The position numbers and the translations under genes are program-made. A model generated the notes under the pieces. The model was not told where the DNA came from. It did no database searches and saw nothing but the letters and a program-made list of their open reading frames with translations. From positions 4,278,001-4,342,000 of the forward strand of contig JAKSXM010000272.1 of assembly GCA_022575985.1 (NCBI GenBank): a stretch of 64,000 nucleotides of DNA, read 5' to 3'. Shown one piece after another: positions 43,309-55,469 of the stretch (its first letter is position 1; each line of letters opens with the position of its first letter). Origin of the DNA: Anagrus nilaparvatae. Lineage: Eukaryota; Arthropoda; Insecta; Hymenoptera; Mymaridae.

Positions 43309-44441
43309 CACCGGAAGAAAAAAACCACGTTACGCATGATTTTTGGCCATGTATCACTTGACTCGAAAATGTTATGCTAAACGTTGTAAAAAAATCATGT
43401 GATCACACCAAACATATATTTAAATATGATTTTTTTATTAATATAACCAATTAATTGGTTAATTTTCAACTAATAGTTACGTAACAATGTTTCACCATAG
43501 TGTATTAGGTTGGCTCATCAGTAGATTCCTAATACACCTTATCTAGACACCAATTATTTAAATTTAAAATTAAAAAATTATTTAAAAAAACAAAAAATAT
43601 TAAAAGTATAAAATTATTTATTGAAATTTTGAGAAGTACTTGCTTTGTACATGTTTCTAAAAGGACTAAAAATCGTTGCTTGTGTTTACCCTTAGAAAGT
43701 GGAAGTTTTGTTTCCTCTTTCTCATTTAAATACAGCTCGCTCGCATTTTTATTCTATTAATTTTGAAACCAAATATTCTTACTTAGTTCCTTGTTGTTTC
43801 TTTGTTTATCTACACCTTATCTAACAAAATATTTTTTTTTGCAGGTAAATAAAGAAACAAGGAACTAAGTAAGAATATTTGGTTTCTTCTAAAAAACCTT
43901 CCATTTTTTGTTAAAAGATAAAATTTAAATTCGAAAATTTACACTTCTTAAAATAACAATATTATACCTACGCTAAGTTATTAAAATACATTATACTCAA
44001 TAAAAGATATTACTTATTATAGTATTTTAAGTATCAAGGGCGTAAAGGTTTCGGCACTAGCGTGAGCACTAGCTGATAAGTGTTCACGCTCGTGTCTAAA
44101 GTATTTCGCCCATGATGCTTACACTATTTTTTGCCCACCTAGGCGTAGAACGAGTTCAGAAAATTCTTTAAACACGAGTTTTACGCCCGGGAGGGCAAAA
44201 AAATAATTATTATTTTAATTTAATTAATTACTATATAAAAAAAATTAAATAAGACAGCAAAAAAATAAAAATTGAATAAGACAGCAATATTTAACAGAAA
44301 ATTTAACTACAGCAGACGATAAACTTTAAGTATATTTGGTTTTATCACGTGACTTTTTTACAACGTTTAGCATAACATTTTCGAGTCAATAAGCGACACA
44401 TGACCGAAAATCATGCGCAACCTGGGTTTTTTCTCCCAGTG
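43309..44441. mobile_element. 1.13-kb TA-flanked TIR element
   Basis: The left CACCGGAAGAAAAAAACCA and right GGGTTTTTTCTCCCAGTG ends are flanked by TA. Inverted arms share CGCATGATTTT, GACTCGAAAATGTTATGCTA and ACGTTGTAAAAAA. It contains a hairpin near 43760-43884 (arms with AAGAATATTTGGTTTC) and the MITE at 44022. Confidence 0.85.
44022..44205. mobile_element. AAGTATCAAGGGC MITE inside the TIR element
   Basis: Matches 2152-2350 and 24120-24318 (TATCAAGGGCGTAAAG, TTCACGCTCGTGTCTAAAGT, ACGCCCGGGAGGGC) but has lost the GC-rich palindrome segment. Confidence 0.82.
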
Positions 44442-45064
44442 TAGCTTTCTTGCTCGTAGCATGTCCATCCAAATTAATGAAAAAATTCTGAAAATTCAGA
44501 AGTTTTTTGTCCATCATATTTTGTTGCATGAAGTTGCAGTTTTAGGTATACATAAATGGAAAATAACTACCCATACGCACGAGAGTTGGTGGAATGCGCT
44601 TTTAAATGCACTTTTGTGTAATAAAGTGCATTCTTGCTGTTTTTTCATATTTTTTAATGATTTTTTTTCTATTCGCTCCAAATGGATAAAACATAAGTAA
44701 TTTTAATTTTTTAAATAATTTTAAGTATTGCAAAATGTTTAAAAAAATTTATCCTGCATTTTTGGCCAATTTGGATCGAAGAATTGCATTAAAAAGTGCA
44801 TTATTCCTATGCTATTATAAAATAATTTCATAAAATCTTTATTAATTTAAATATTGAGGAAAAAATTTATATCTGGGGGTTTTAATGATTTCTGAAAACG
44901 AATATGAAGAGAAAATTGGAAAATTAAAATTGGCGGACGGATAATGGCGCTAATTTTGAATTTAAAAGTGCATTTTTTTTTATTTTAGCATTTTATTTAA
45001 TTATAAAAAATATGAAAATATATTACTTGCAATGATTTTTTTCAATTAATTAAAAAAGTAATTT

Positions 45065-45187
45065 TTTTTTGGTTCCTCAATGAGGAACCATTGTGATAGG
45101 TCAAATTTTCATTTTTGATTTTTTGGCATATAAGCACGTTTTCGGACTTGAGTAAGCTAAAAAACTGGTTTTTAAAAAAAGTATGTA

Positions 45188-45227
<40 letters not shown>

Positions 45228-45240
45228 TGTGTAACCGGTG
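45065..45240. repeat. GGTTCCTCAATGAGGAACC hairpin plus (GT)n, copy 1
   Basis: A short palindrome, then GTGATAGGTCAAATTT, TTTTTGGCATATAAGCACG and a GT microsatellite (about 45183-45231). The same series recurs at 49205-49390. Confidence 0.85.
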
Positions 45241-45583
45241 AAATTTCACAACCATTATGGAATTGAGACCTTTTTTTTTCAAAAATTTTATCATCAAAAA
45301 ATCATGTTATTGAAGTTATGAACGTTCAACGAACAATACCTAAACTAAACTGGTTAAAAAAAGTGGATTTATCTTGATAATAATTTTTCCTGCGGTTTTT
45401 CCCAAGAAATACTAAACGCAAATGAATCTTTAATAAAAAAGACATAATTAATAAAAGATTTTACATGGTTTAAAGCACCAGAAATATAGTACAGAAAGAA
45501 ATTTTTCCTCTTTAAGATTTTTATGTTATTATTTACTTTTGAGTCAGTTTTCCCAAGTAAAACCTTCATATTTATGATAAATA

Positions 45584-46995
45584 CCGTAAAGGAGCCAGTT
45601 TTCGATCAGAAGTCACTTTCTTATACCTAGCTGTATCATTATTTGTTGAAAAATATACTTTAAAATTAATAATTCGAGTTAAATATTGTTGCATTTGATC
45701 AGGGAAATCCTATATTTTATTATCCCAATTAAAAAAATATCAAATTTATTGATGGGTAATTAATAATTTACATTTATTACAACTGTGCAAGGTAAGGTAA
45801 TTTCGATAATGCAAATTCTATTTTTGATAATAGTATCATTTTGATCGAATTAATTTTCGATAATTTGAAAATCGTTAAAACTAAGTTTAAATCGCGCGAG
45901 TTTCAATAGAATTCTTATAGGTATAACTATACCTATTTCTTAACTCCCTTTTCACTTCTTTTTTCTTGTTTTTTTAATATAAAATACCTATAATAAGAAT
46001 AAAATATAGTAAACAACAGATGAACTACACTCTTGTATAATCATGTATTTTAAACTTTTATTTATTAAAATTTGCTTTTTAATTTTAATTAACGAAAGAT
46101 AATAGTTGATATAATGTTTTTAAAACTCAAGGAAACAAAATAGGCGCCTTATGTAAGCAACCCGCTGTAAATGTTCAGTTTGCGCGCGACTTTATTAGGG
46201 GTCGTTTACCTGTTTAATTATTTGTGTATTTAAAAGTAAAAACGACATAAATTTTATGAAAAAAGTGTTGGAATATAGTTTTTATATATTTATAATATTA
46301 AAATAAAGGTTTTTTTTTCATTTCAAAGCGTGTATACGTAATTTTTATTAAAATCAAAGCATTTACGAGCATTTATTGTGTTATAAACAAAGTGATACAT
46401 AAGTATATAAGTACTTTAAATTGTGTTTATGTGTGTTAGTTTATTAAATATTCTATTAATTATTATAAAATATAATATAAATAATGTAATTATGACAAAT
46501 TTAGTGTATTATTATTAAATAAATATCGTTTAAATTAAAAAAAGTGTAATTAAATTGAAAATATCGAAAATACCTATATACATGTGTAAAAATGTTAGGA
46601 ATCAATTATCGATATACCTATTTAAAATAAATTTGCAATAAATAAGTGAATATAACCCTTTCCCTTCATTTATTAAAGCATCACAACGTAATTAAAAGCA
46701 TTTTTAGTATTCGGCAAAGAGTAGGTATCCTTAAAACTCGATTTTAATAACACACGAGATTTTGTGAGAACGATGAGAAAAATCTCCTAAGGTTGTACAA
46801 GAGAACATTTTTCTTATTTTTTTTATTAATTTAAATTGTTTTTTAACATCGGTAGGGTAGAAATTAGTTCTTTAGGGTTTATAGTTTCATAATAAAACTT
46901 GGTTTTAGATAAATGATGCATACTTTTTTATATAAACGCTAATTTGTGTGTATTTGATCGAAATTCAATACGTTCGAAAATTGGCTCCTATACGG
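45584..46995. mobile_element. 1.41-kb TA-flanked element, copy 2
   Basis: Second copy of 21873-23294 in the same orientation. The ends CCGTAAAGGAGCC and GGCTCCTATACGG lie between duplicated TA; the partner arm of the fold-back (48880-48915) preserves the empty site with one TA. It differs from copy 1 by scattered substitutions and a few short indels. Confidence 0.92.
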
Positions 46996-47329
46996 TATTT
47001 AATTTTTTATTATTTGTAATATTTTTTTTAAAATATAAATCACCGGAAAATATTTAAAAGAAGAAATTTGCTAGAAATTTATAGGTTAAAGAATGCGTTT
47101 TTTTTCATTTTAGTCTTTAATCTATTTTTTCAGTAAATACAGATTACTTACAAGGAATAATTCATTAAAAGGAAGATTTAGAGTTTAACATTAGATTTCA
47201 TGGCCTAGGAACGACAACCTTCAATAATACACAAATTCCAGTGAAATCGCGGTTTAGGGTGTTTAGTTACTGGCCGTCACCACAGATTTGGTCGATTACA
47301 GGTTTTTTGGATCGCCGATATAATTTTTA

Positions 47330-47780
47330 TTTAGTGACTTAAAATAATTCAGATTTAGGCAGTTAAAACAATTTTGATTTATAGACTTAGAATAATATCG
47401 ATTTAGGGACTTAGAATAATTCAGGATTAGGGACTTGTAATAATTTTGATTTAGGGACCTAGAATAATAAGCGTTTAGGGAATAAAGGTCCCCAAAAACA
47501 ATACTGGGATACCAAATATAGGCTCAATTAGCAATTGTTTTCAAGAATTTACTTATATAATTTGTAATTATTACCTTATTAGATGTTAAGATTCTAAACC
47601 CAAAGTATTCTGATTCCCTAAACGCGTATTATTCTAAGTCCGTAAATCAAAATTATTACAAGTTCCTAATCCTGAATCATTCTAAGTCCCTAAATCGATA
47701 TTATTCTAAATCTACAAATCAAAATTGTTCTAACTGCCCGAATCTAAATTATTATAAGTCTCTTAAATTATTCTAGGTCC
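47330..47780. repeat. mirrored ~24-bp minisatellite
   Basis: Repeats of GATTTAGGGACTTAGAATAA at 47330-47480 face inverted repeats (TTATTCTAAGTCCCTAAATC) at 47610-47780. Confidence 0.85.
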
Positions 47781-49204
47781 CTTAATCGATATATTATTCC
47801 AAGTCCATAAATCTGTATTATTCTAAGTCCAGAGTTTTCAAAGTCCCTAAATTTAAATTATTCTAAGTTTCATTTGACCCTCCCCCCTTAATTTTTTGAA
47901 GTTCTGAAGTACCCCCACCCTGTAAACATGTTTCATGTTAATATAGGCTCAATTAGCAATTGCTTTCAAGAATTTATCTTTCTTGCTAATTTTTTTCCGA
48001 TTTTTTATAACGTAGCTTTCATTACTCAAAACTGGCCATCCGAAAATGGACGAAACCTTCAAAATCGATTTCAGTAACCAAAAATACATACGTTTCACTG
48101 AGATGAATCCATCCTCGTGCTGATAAAATTTTTAGATGCATTTAACATTGCTGATGTATTTAATCCAGTCAAATCGCGGAATTAAACGGGTTTTCAGCTA
48201 CTAGACGTCACCAATATTTTCCACTTTAGGTTTTTCGGGTCGCTGATCTAAAATTTCAGGGTATTTCCTATGAGAAATTGGTAGTGGGACTATTTTAAAA
48301 TTGCAAAAAACTACCCAAAAAGTGGAATATTTAAGTTTAAATATATGAAAAATTTTAGAGGTAGTTTTTGCAAATTTATTTATCACCAACTTTTTATAGA
48401 CAGGAACCCAAAATTTATGATCAACGTCATAAAAAACTAAACAATTAAATCTTGACACTCTAAGTTTAAATACATCAAAAATGCCCCTTTTAGGGAGACT
48501 TTTTGAAAATTTAAAGGTGAAACGACAATTATTTTAGGCAGGATCTTTATATTCATGATCAACGACCATAAAACCTATGCAGACCAAATCTGGATCCTTT
48601 AATCTGCAAATGATGTTTTTAAAAATTTAAGGTTGAAGTCCTGATTATTTATAGAAAAGACCCCGATATTTATGATCAGCGATCCAAAAAACCTGTAATA
48701 GACCAAATATGGTGACGGCCTATAACTTATCACCCTAAACCGCGATCTGTATTTACTGAAAAAGTAGATTAAAGACTAAAATGAAAAAAAAAAACGATTT
48801 CTTTAACCTACAAATTTCTAGCAGTTTTCTTCTTTTAAATATTTTCCGGTGATTTATATTTTTAAAAAAATATTACAAATAATAAAAAATTAAATATTTA
48901 TCATAAATATGAAGGTTTTACTTGGGAAAACTGACTCAAAAGTAAATAATAACATAAAAATCTTAAAGAGGAAAAATTTCTCTCTGTACTTTTTTATATT
49001 TCCGGTGCTTTAAACCATTTAAAATCTTTATTAATTATGTCTTTTTTATTAAAGATTCATTTGCGTTTAGTATTTCTTGGTAAAAACCGCCGGAAAAATT
49101 ATTATTAAGATAAATCCACTTTTTTTAACCAGTTTAGGTTGAAGAGGGGAAATTTCTTTCTTTACTTTTTTATCTTTCCGGTGCTTTAAACCATGTAAAA
49201 TCTT

Positions 49205-49390
49205 TTTTGGTTCCTCAAAGAGGAACCATTGTGATAGGTCAAATTTCGATTTTTGATTTTTTGGCATATAAGCACGTTTTGAGACCCCAGGAAGCTAAAA
49301 AACCGATTTTTAAAAAAAGTATGTATGTGTGTGTGTATGTGTGTGTGTGTGTGTATGTGTGTGTGTGTATGTGTGTGTGTATGTATGTAA
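49205..49390. repeat. GGTTCCTCAAAGAGGAACC hairpin plus (GT)n, copy 2
   Basis: Second copy of 45065-45240 in the same direction, ending in a GT/GTAT microsatellite (49318-49388). Confidence 0.85.
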
Positions 49391-50690
49391 TTGGTGATAT
49401 TTCACAAACATTATGGAGTTAAGACCTAATTTTTTTTTCAAAAATTTTTTCACCAAAAAAGCTTGAGGTACTTTTTTTTTTTTTAATTTGGATGTAATAC
49501 CTCATTTATTTCCACGAAAGTACTTATATTTAAAAGTATGGTTTTTACTCTATATCACGAATCTGATACTTAATTTTTTGAAAATTTTTTTTTCAAAATT
49601 TTTTTCACGAAAAAATACAAAAAAAAATAATTTTTTTTTTCTTTTTGGACGTAGTATATTTATTTCTATGAAAGCACTAGTTTTAGAAAGTTTGTTTATA
49701 GTTATTTTTTGGATTTGATACCGAATTTTTTAAAAATTTTTTTCGTAAAATTAAAAAAACAATAAAATTAAAAAACCTGTAATTTTTTTTTTTTTGGGTG
49801 TAATACCTAATTTTATTTCATGAAAGTACTAATATCTGAAAATATTGTGACCAGCGATATTTCACAACCGTTACGAAATTAAGACCTAATTTTTTTTTCA
49901 AAAATTTTTTCACCAAAAAAGCTCTAGGTACTTTTTTTTTTTTTAATTTGGATGTAATACCTCATTTATTTTCACGAAAGTACTTATATTTGAAAGTATA
50001 GTTTTTAATCTATATCTTGAATCGGATACTTAATTTTTTGAAAATTTTTTTCCCAAAATTTTTTTCACGAAAAAATACAAAAAAAAATAATTTTTTTTTT
50101 TCTTTTTGGACGTAGTACCTAATTTATTTCTATGAAAGTACTAGTTTTAGAAAGTTTGTTTATAGTCATTTTTTGGATTTTAAACCGAATATTTTTTAAA
50201 TTTTTTTTTCAAAATTAAAAAAACAAAAAAATTAAAAAACCTGCAATATTTTTTTTTTTTGGTGTAATACCTAATTTAATTTCATGAAAGTACTAATATC
50301 TGAAAATATTGCGAACGGCGATATTTTACAACTGTTATGAAATTAAGACCTAATTTTTTTTTCCAAAAATTTTTTTATTAAAAAAATCTCAAAATACTTT
50401 TTTTTTTTTTTAATTTGGATGTAATACCTCATTCATTTCCATGAAATTACTTATATTTGAAATTATGATTTTTACTCGATATCTTGAATCTGATAATTAA
50501 TTTTTTGAAAATTTTTTTCTCCAAAATCTTCGTCACAAAAAAATACATAAAACACTAAACTTATTTTTCGTTTTGGACATATCTAATTTATTTTAATGAG
50601 TGTACAAGTTTTAGAAATTTAGTTTATAGTAATTTTTTGTATCCGATCACAATTTTTTTTTTTATTTTGATATAAATTATAACACACAAG
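49391..50690. repeat. ~460-bp AT-rich macrosatellite, about three units
   Basis: Units begin near 49391, 49851 and 50312 with GCGATATTTCACAACNGTTA-like sequence, followed by AATTAAGACCTAATTTTTTT, GGATGTAATACCTCATTTAT and GAAAGTACTTATATTTGAAA. A partial unit lies at 51550-51860, with diverged material at 1230-2110. Open frames inside are not genes. Confidence 0.85.
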
Positions 50691-50835
50691 AAAGAGTGAT
50701 GGAAATCTTGCCTCTTTTTGACTTCCTTGGATTATTTTGCTCGTTGCTATGTTTATTTATGTATGCAGCTTAATGAAATTATAAACAATAATAAACAGCC
50801 TAAAAATATTAAATGGTTATGTTTGCATTTTAAAA

Positions 50836-50879
50836 TTAAGATTTAAAAGTTATATTGGCATTTTTTAAAGAATCAAACA
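50836..50879 (-). repeat. 44-bp exact inverted match to 56994-57037
   Basis: On the minus strand it starts TGTTTGATTCTTTAAAAAAT and runs on identically to the + strand at 56994. Confidence 0.85.
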
Positions 50880-50928
50880 ATTTAAAAATCTTGAAGCAAT
50901 TAATGTGGTTATTTTTTTTATTACAAAA

Positions 50929-50932
<4 letters not shown>

Positions 50933-50964
<32 letters not shown>

Positions 50965-50966
50965 CA
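50933..50966. repeat. (ATT)n microsatellite
   Basis: About eleven perfect ATT units. Confidence 0.92.
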
Positions 50967-52665
50967 TTGTTGCGGAAGATTGGTCAAATGCAAGAAGTAC
51001 ACTGAGAAAATAAATTATAAGAAATTATTATAAATTCTGGTAAAAACTCTTTTATAATAATTGAGCGAATATTTGTAATTTTCGCATCGTTACCAACCAT
51101 TTCTTTGACAAAACAAAAAAATCATGTTACTCAATATTTTAATTTAAAAAAAAATAAAATTAGCTTTTTTTATATTTGTCTCTTTTTAATTAAGCAAAAA
51201 TGATTTAAAATCCATTAACGCCGGCGCGACCAATCCATGGACGCTAGAATTTTCACTTTAATAACAAAATGATCTTAACAATCTACTTTACCTGCTACTA
51301 AAAACGAAAAATGTATGTATAATTGCATGGTTGTAATCAATAATATTTGTTGTAAATTAAGATTACAGCCCATTGTTTGAGTAACCTCAGTGCCAGCTAG
51401 TTGGCAGGGTATTTAATTATGCCTTTTTTATTAAAGATTCATTTGCGTTTAGTATTTTTTGGGAAAAACCGCAGGAAAAATTATTATCAAGATAAATCCA
51501 CTTTTTTTAACCAGTTTTGGTTAGGTATTGTTCGTTGAACGTTCATAACTTCAATAATACTTTTTTTTTTTAATTTGGATGTAATACCTCATTTATTTCC
51601 ATGAAAGTACTTATATTTGAAAGTACGATTTTTATTCGAATTTTCGAATCTGATTTTTTTAAAATTTTTTTCCCAAAATTTTTGGCACAAAAAAATACAA
51701 AAAACACCAATTTTTTTTTTTTTTTTGACGTAGTACCTAATTTATTTCTATGAGAGTACTAGTTTTATAAAGTTCTTTTATAGTAATTTTTTGGATCTGA
51801 TACCGAATTTTTTCCAAATTTTTTTCTCAAAATTAAAAAAACAAAAAAATTAAAATAACTGTAACGGGAAGTATAAAAATTACCTATAACGTTGTAATAT
51901 CGAGACTATCTTCTTATCTATTTATATTAAACATACACTGTAAAAATTTTTTGTGATTTTAAAAAAATTTACATAGTATAAGTTTTGTAAAAATACTAAG
52001 CGCTTGTAAAATCACAAATGTTATTGAAAAATACAATTTTTTTGTAATTTCCTATAGATTTTGTAAAATTACAAAATTTTTTGTGATTTTAAAAAAATTT
52101 GTTTTGTTTAAATACAAAGCGCTTGTGAAATCACAAATGTTATTGAAAAATAAAATTTCTTTGTGATTCCCTAAAGATTTTGTAAAGTTACAAGCCTGAA
52201 ATCAAATTCCCGCACTTAGTTCTTTCAAAACCAAAATTTTAAAGAAAAAAAAATTTTGTGCCCAGTAATGGTCGATATATAAATATAATTTTTTTTCCAT
52301 AATTTTACTATGAAAAATGAGCTATCAATGCAATAAAATTCTTAAGTATAATATGAATCTTGTATTGGCCAGAAAAATCAAAAATTACTCAAAATGCACT
52401 TAAATTACCTACCGAGGAAAAATCGCATTTATTTTTCATGATCAATGGATTTTAATTCGCGAGAGGTAATAATTTTATTTTTTTTATTTTTAAATAATAA
52501 TTAGATTATTTTTAGTTTATAAAAATCAAATGCTTTAAAAAATAATATTAAAATTTACGAAAAAAAAACATATGATAAATCAAACGAAGTATGACACCCG
52601 CAATTTAAAAATATATTGTCAAACCTCCCATGTAGAAATGAAATCCTGAAAACTTACTTGGAGGT

Positions 52666-53934
52666 CCGGGACTTATCCGCCAAACGGATAAAAAACTGAT
52701 CAGTATGTCACGCTTTTTTTCATCAGTAACTGATTACGCATGCGCATAAGTGGTTATAAAATTTATTTATTTTAGTTTTGTTTTTATAAGGTTATGAATT
52801 TTGCTTTATAATTAGAAAATAATAAGTATGTTATCAAAGAAAATAAATACTTTTTTATAAAATTTTCAATTTTTCACCTTAACGTATTTTCTGATTTTCC
52901 AAGATGGCGGAAGGAAAAATATAAAAAAAAGGAAGTTTATACATTACCCACAGGTTTTGGAGATTGATAAAAATGTTTTCATTAATAAAAAATTCGTTTT
53001 TTCATCCCATCATATTTTCCGATTTTCCAAGATAGAGGTAAGAAAAACATGAAAAACGGAAGTTTCTACATTACCTTAAGTATTTGACGTGTTTACGGGA
53101 TGAAAATTTTCATATTTTCACCCCAATATATTTTCCAATTTCCCAAGATGGCGGAAGAAAGAACATGAAAAAATTAAGTTTTATCTATAATTTTATTTAT
53201 AATTTGGAAAAATATGTTGTAATGAAAAAAAAGAAAATTTTCATTAATAAAACCGTTAATTTCAACCTCGGAAACCCCCAGGAAATGTACAAAGCTCCTT
53301 TTTTCATGTTTTTTGGTCCGCCATACTGGAAAATTGGAAAATATTTTGGGGTGAAAAAATGAAAATATTCAGTCATAAAAACATTTTTCTCCATCTCCAA
53401 AACCCCCGGGTATTGTAGAAACTTCTTTTTTTTCATATTTTTCCTTCCGGCATCTTGGAAATTCATCATCAATATAAACGTTTTTCTTAACCGCTAAAGT
53501 CCGCAGATAATGTTGATTTTTTTTTTTTGGTTCGCCATCTTGGAAAATTGGAAAATGCGTCAGGGTGAAAAATTGAAAATTTTTATCAATATAAGCACCT
53601 TTCTCAACCTCGAAAATCCCCCGGTAATGTTGAAAGTTCCTTTCTTGGAAAATTTGGAAAATTTGGAAAATACGTTAGTGTGAAAAATTGAAAATTTTAT
53701 AAAAAAGTATTTATTTTCTTTAATAAGATACTAATTATTTTCTAATTATAAAGCAAATTTCATAACCTTACAAAAACAAAACTAAATTAAAAAAATATTA
53801 TAACCACTTGTGCGCATGCGTAATCACTTACTGATGAAAAAAAGCATGACATACTGATCAGTTTATTATCCGTAATACGGATCCGTACGGATTATAAAAT
53901 TAGTTATACGGATCCGTCCCGGATTTGAATCTTA
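52666..53934. mobile_element. fold-back element with AAGATGGCGGA units
   Basis: Inverted arms begin CCGGGAC and share AACTGATCAGTATGTCA, CGCATGCGNA and AGTTTTGTTTTTATAAGGTT-like sequence over 200 bp. The centre has ATTTTCCAAGATGGCGGA-like units in both orientations, resembling the core of 10991-12099 although the termini differ. Confidence 0.82.
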
Positions 53935-53938
53935 GTTT

Positions 53939-54050
53939 CCTTGACAGCTGGGCTTCTTTAGCATAATGATAAATCGTAAAGCTGGTAACCTGAACTTCGA
54001 GAGTTCGATCCTGAGTCAAGGCAAATAAAATAAAAAAAAAAAAAAATAAA
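53939..54050 (+). repeat. tRNA-like sequence with A-rich tail
   Basis: CCTTGAC pairs with GTCAAGG at the other end (54014-54020). A-box-like TAGCATAATGA and B-box-like GAGTTCGATCC lie between, with an A-rich tail to about 54050. Extra bases after the acceptor stem and a poor T-stem argue against a working tRNA. Confidence 0.5.
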
Positions 54051-54112
54051 AAAAAGTTTATAGAATAAATTATATATTATTAGAATAATATTTTATCGTC
54101 CGATGATAATTG

Positions 54113-54350
54113 AAATATGATAAATAGTATTTACTTTTATCGGTCTTTACGGACTATTATTATTATTTATCAATACAAATGAATGTAATTGATGAAATAA
54201 TATTTAAACTGCTTTATTGTTAATGTTATGGGCGACTCATTAACAATAAAGCAGTTTAAATATTATTTCATCAATTACATTCATTTGTATTGATAAATAA
54301 TAATAATAGTCCGTAAAGACCGATAAAAGTAAATACTATTTATCATATTT
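54113..54350. repeat. perfect 113-bp inverted repeat, 12-nt loop
   Basis: 54113-54225 is the exact reverse complement of 54238-54350 (checked base by base), with the loop TTATGGGCGACT. No coding content. Confidence 0.97.
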
Positions 54351-54717
54351 TATAGAATGAAATTTAATCTTAATATCCAGGATGTTTACTTTAAATTAAA
54401 ATGATAAAAAAATATATGTGATTAAAAATTATAGAAATTCTATAAATATAAAAATAATAAAGATAATAAATAAAAAAAATTTTTTTTAATATTTCTTTTT
54501 AAAATGTGATTTTACAAAAATTTTGTATATTAAAATCACACAATTACTTTTGTGAAAATACAAAATGATGTTTGTGATTTTACAAATCTATTGTTTTGTA
54601 ACTTTTACAATACTTTTGCTCATGAAATTTATTTCCATTACATTTTTTGTGATTTCACAATAAAAAATTTTTACAGTGTACGATTCCCATGAGCTAGTTA
54701 TGTGAATCATATCTTAA

Positions 54718-55469
54718 TCCTATATATATATAAATCTTTAATTTTGTATGTTTGTCCGAAATGGGTAAAATAGAACGCGATAAAAGTTAGAGACGCGGGG
54801 CTTACGGCAAAAGATGGCAAAAATTACCCGTCAAAACATAGGCTAAGTTTCGTTTCGATTGATAACGACAAAAATTTTTAATGCTGAAAAAACTGGATTT
54901 CCAAGGATAAAATTTTTATCAAATTTTAAAAAAAAACCTAAAAAACTGAAAACCGAGGAAAATTTTTTTTATAAAAAAGAATTTCATTCGATTTGGATAT
55001 ATTTTTTATGTACCCACCTAAATTTTCAAGGCGATCGGCTCGATCTGTCAAAAGTTAAACTAATTTTTCAAAAATTATAAAAGTTTAGGACTAATATTAT
55101 ATATATTTTTAATTTTTATCAGCCACTGATGTATTAACTAAATTTAGTAACTAAAAGAAACTTGAACAACTATTATCAGGCAGAACTCTATAATAGGTTG
55201 TCGAGGGAAACAACGAGTCCTTGTGCATCCTAAGGAAGGGTAGCGAAGCTTTCTATTGCTGATCACTAATTATCTGTCTGGGTTCATTTGCCCGTAATTT
55301 TTATGGTTCAGTAAATTTTAGATAATACTTCGGGTAAAAAAAGGTTATTTTACAAAATATTGAGTGACCTAAAACAATACATTTTTAAAAAAAGAAAATT
55401 GCATGGGTCCAGGGGGCGTAGCCCCCTTGGCTGCTGCCAGGGCGAGCGAAGCGAGCCGGAGGCAGCTAG
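54718..55469 (+). mobile_element. Helitron-like element A
   Basis: A start TCCTATATATATATAAATC with TTTTGTATGTTTGTCCG, typical of insect Helitron 5' ends. The 3' end has CTGCC...GGCAG hairpin arms around GCGAGCGAAGCGAGCC, then CTAG before T. Confidence 0.65.

Larger units (their letters stand above)
45305..49140. mobile_element. large fold-back with nested insertion
   Basis: The left arm (45305-45583 plus 46996-47310) pairs with the right arm (48640-49140): AAATCCACTTTTTTTAACCA, GTTTTACTTGGGAAAACTGA, ATCACCGGAAAATATTTAAA and ATTTGGTCNATTACAGG are found inverted. The 1.4-kb element at 45584 interrupts the left arm. A further arm piece lies at 51425-51555. Inside is a mirrored minisatellite (47330-47780). 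No transposase frame. Confidence 0.8.
51936..54678. mobile_element. 2.7-kb TA-flanked fold-back element
   Basis: The ends CACTGTAAAAATTTTTTGTG and TTGTGATTTCACAATAAAA...TTTTTACAGTG are flanked by TA. Arms carry repeats of TTTGTGATTTTACAAA-type motifs. It contains the fold-back at 52666, a tRNA-like head at 53939 and the perfect hairpin at 54113. Confidence 0.82.

Noticed and set aside
49207..49718. Frames over the GT microsatellite and macrosatellite
   Set aside because: Translation of simple repeats (VCVCV) and tandem units.
53084..53472. Frames of 91-92 aa on both strands
   Set aside because: They translate the AAGATGGCGGA units of a fold-back in both orientations.
53939..54020. Considered as a functional tRNA gene
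   Set aside because: Acceptor ends pair, but there are surplus bases before the D-arm, no proper T-stem and an A-tail; tRNA-derived repeat is more likely.
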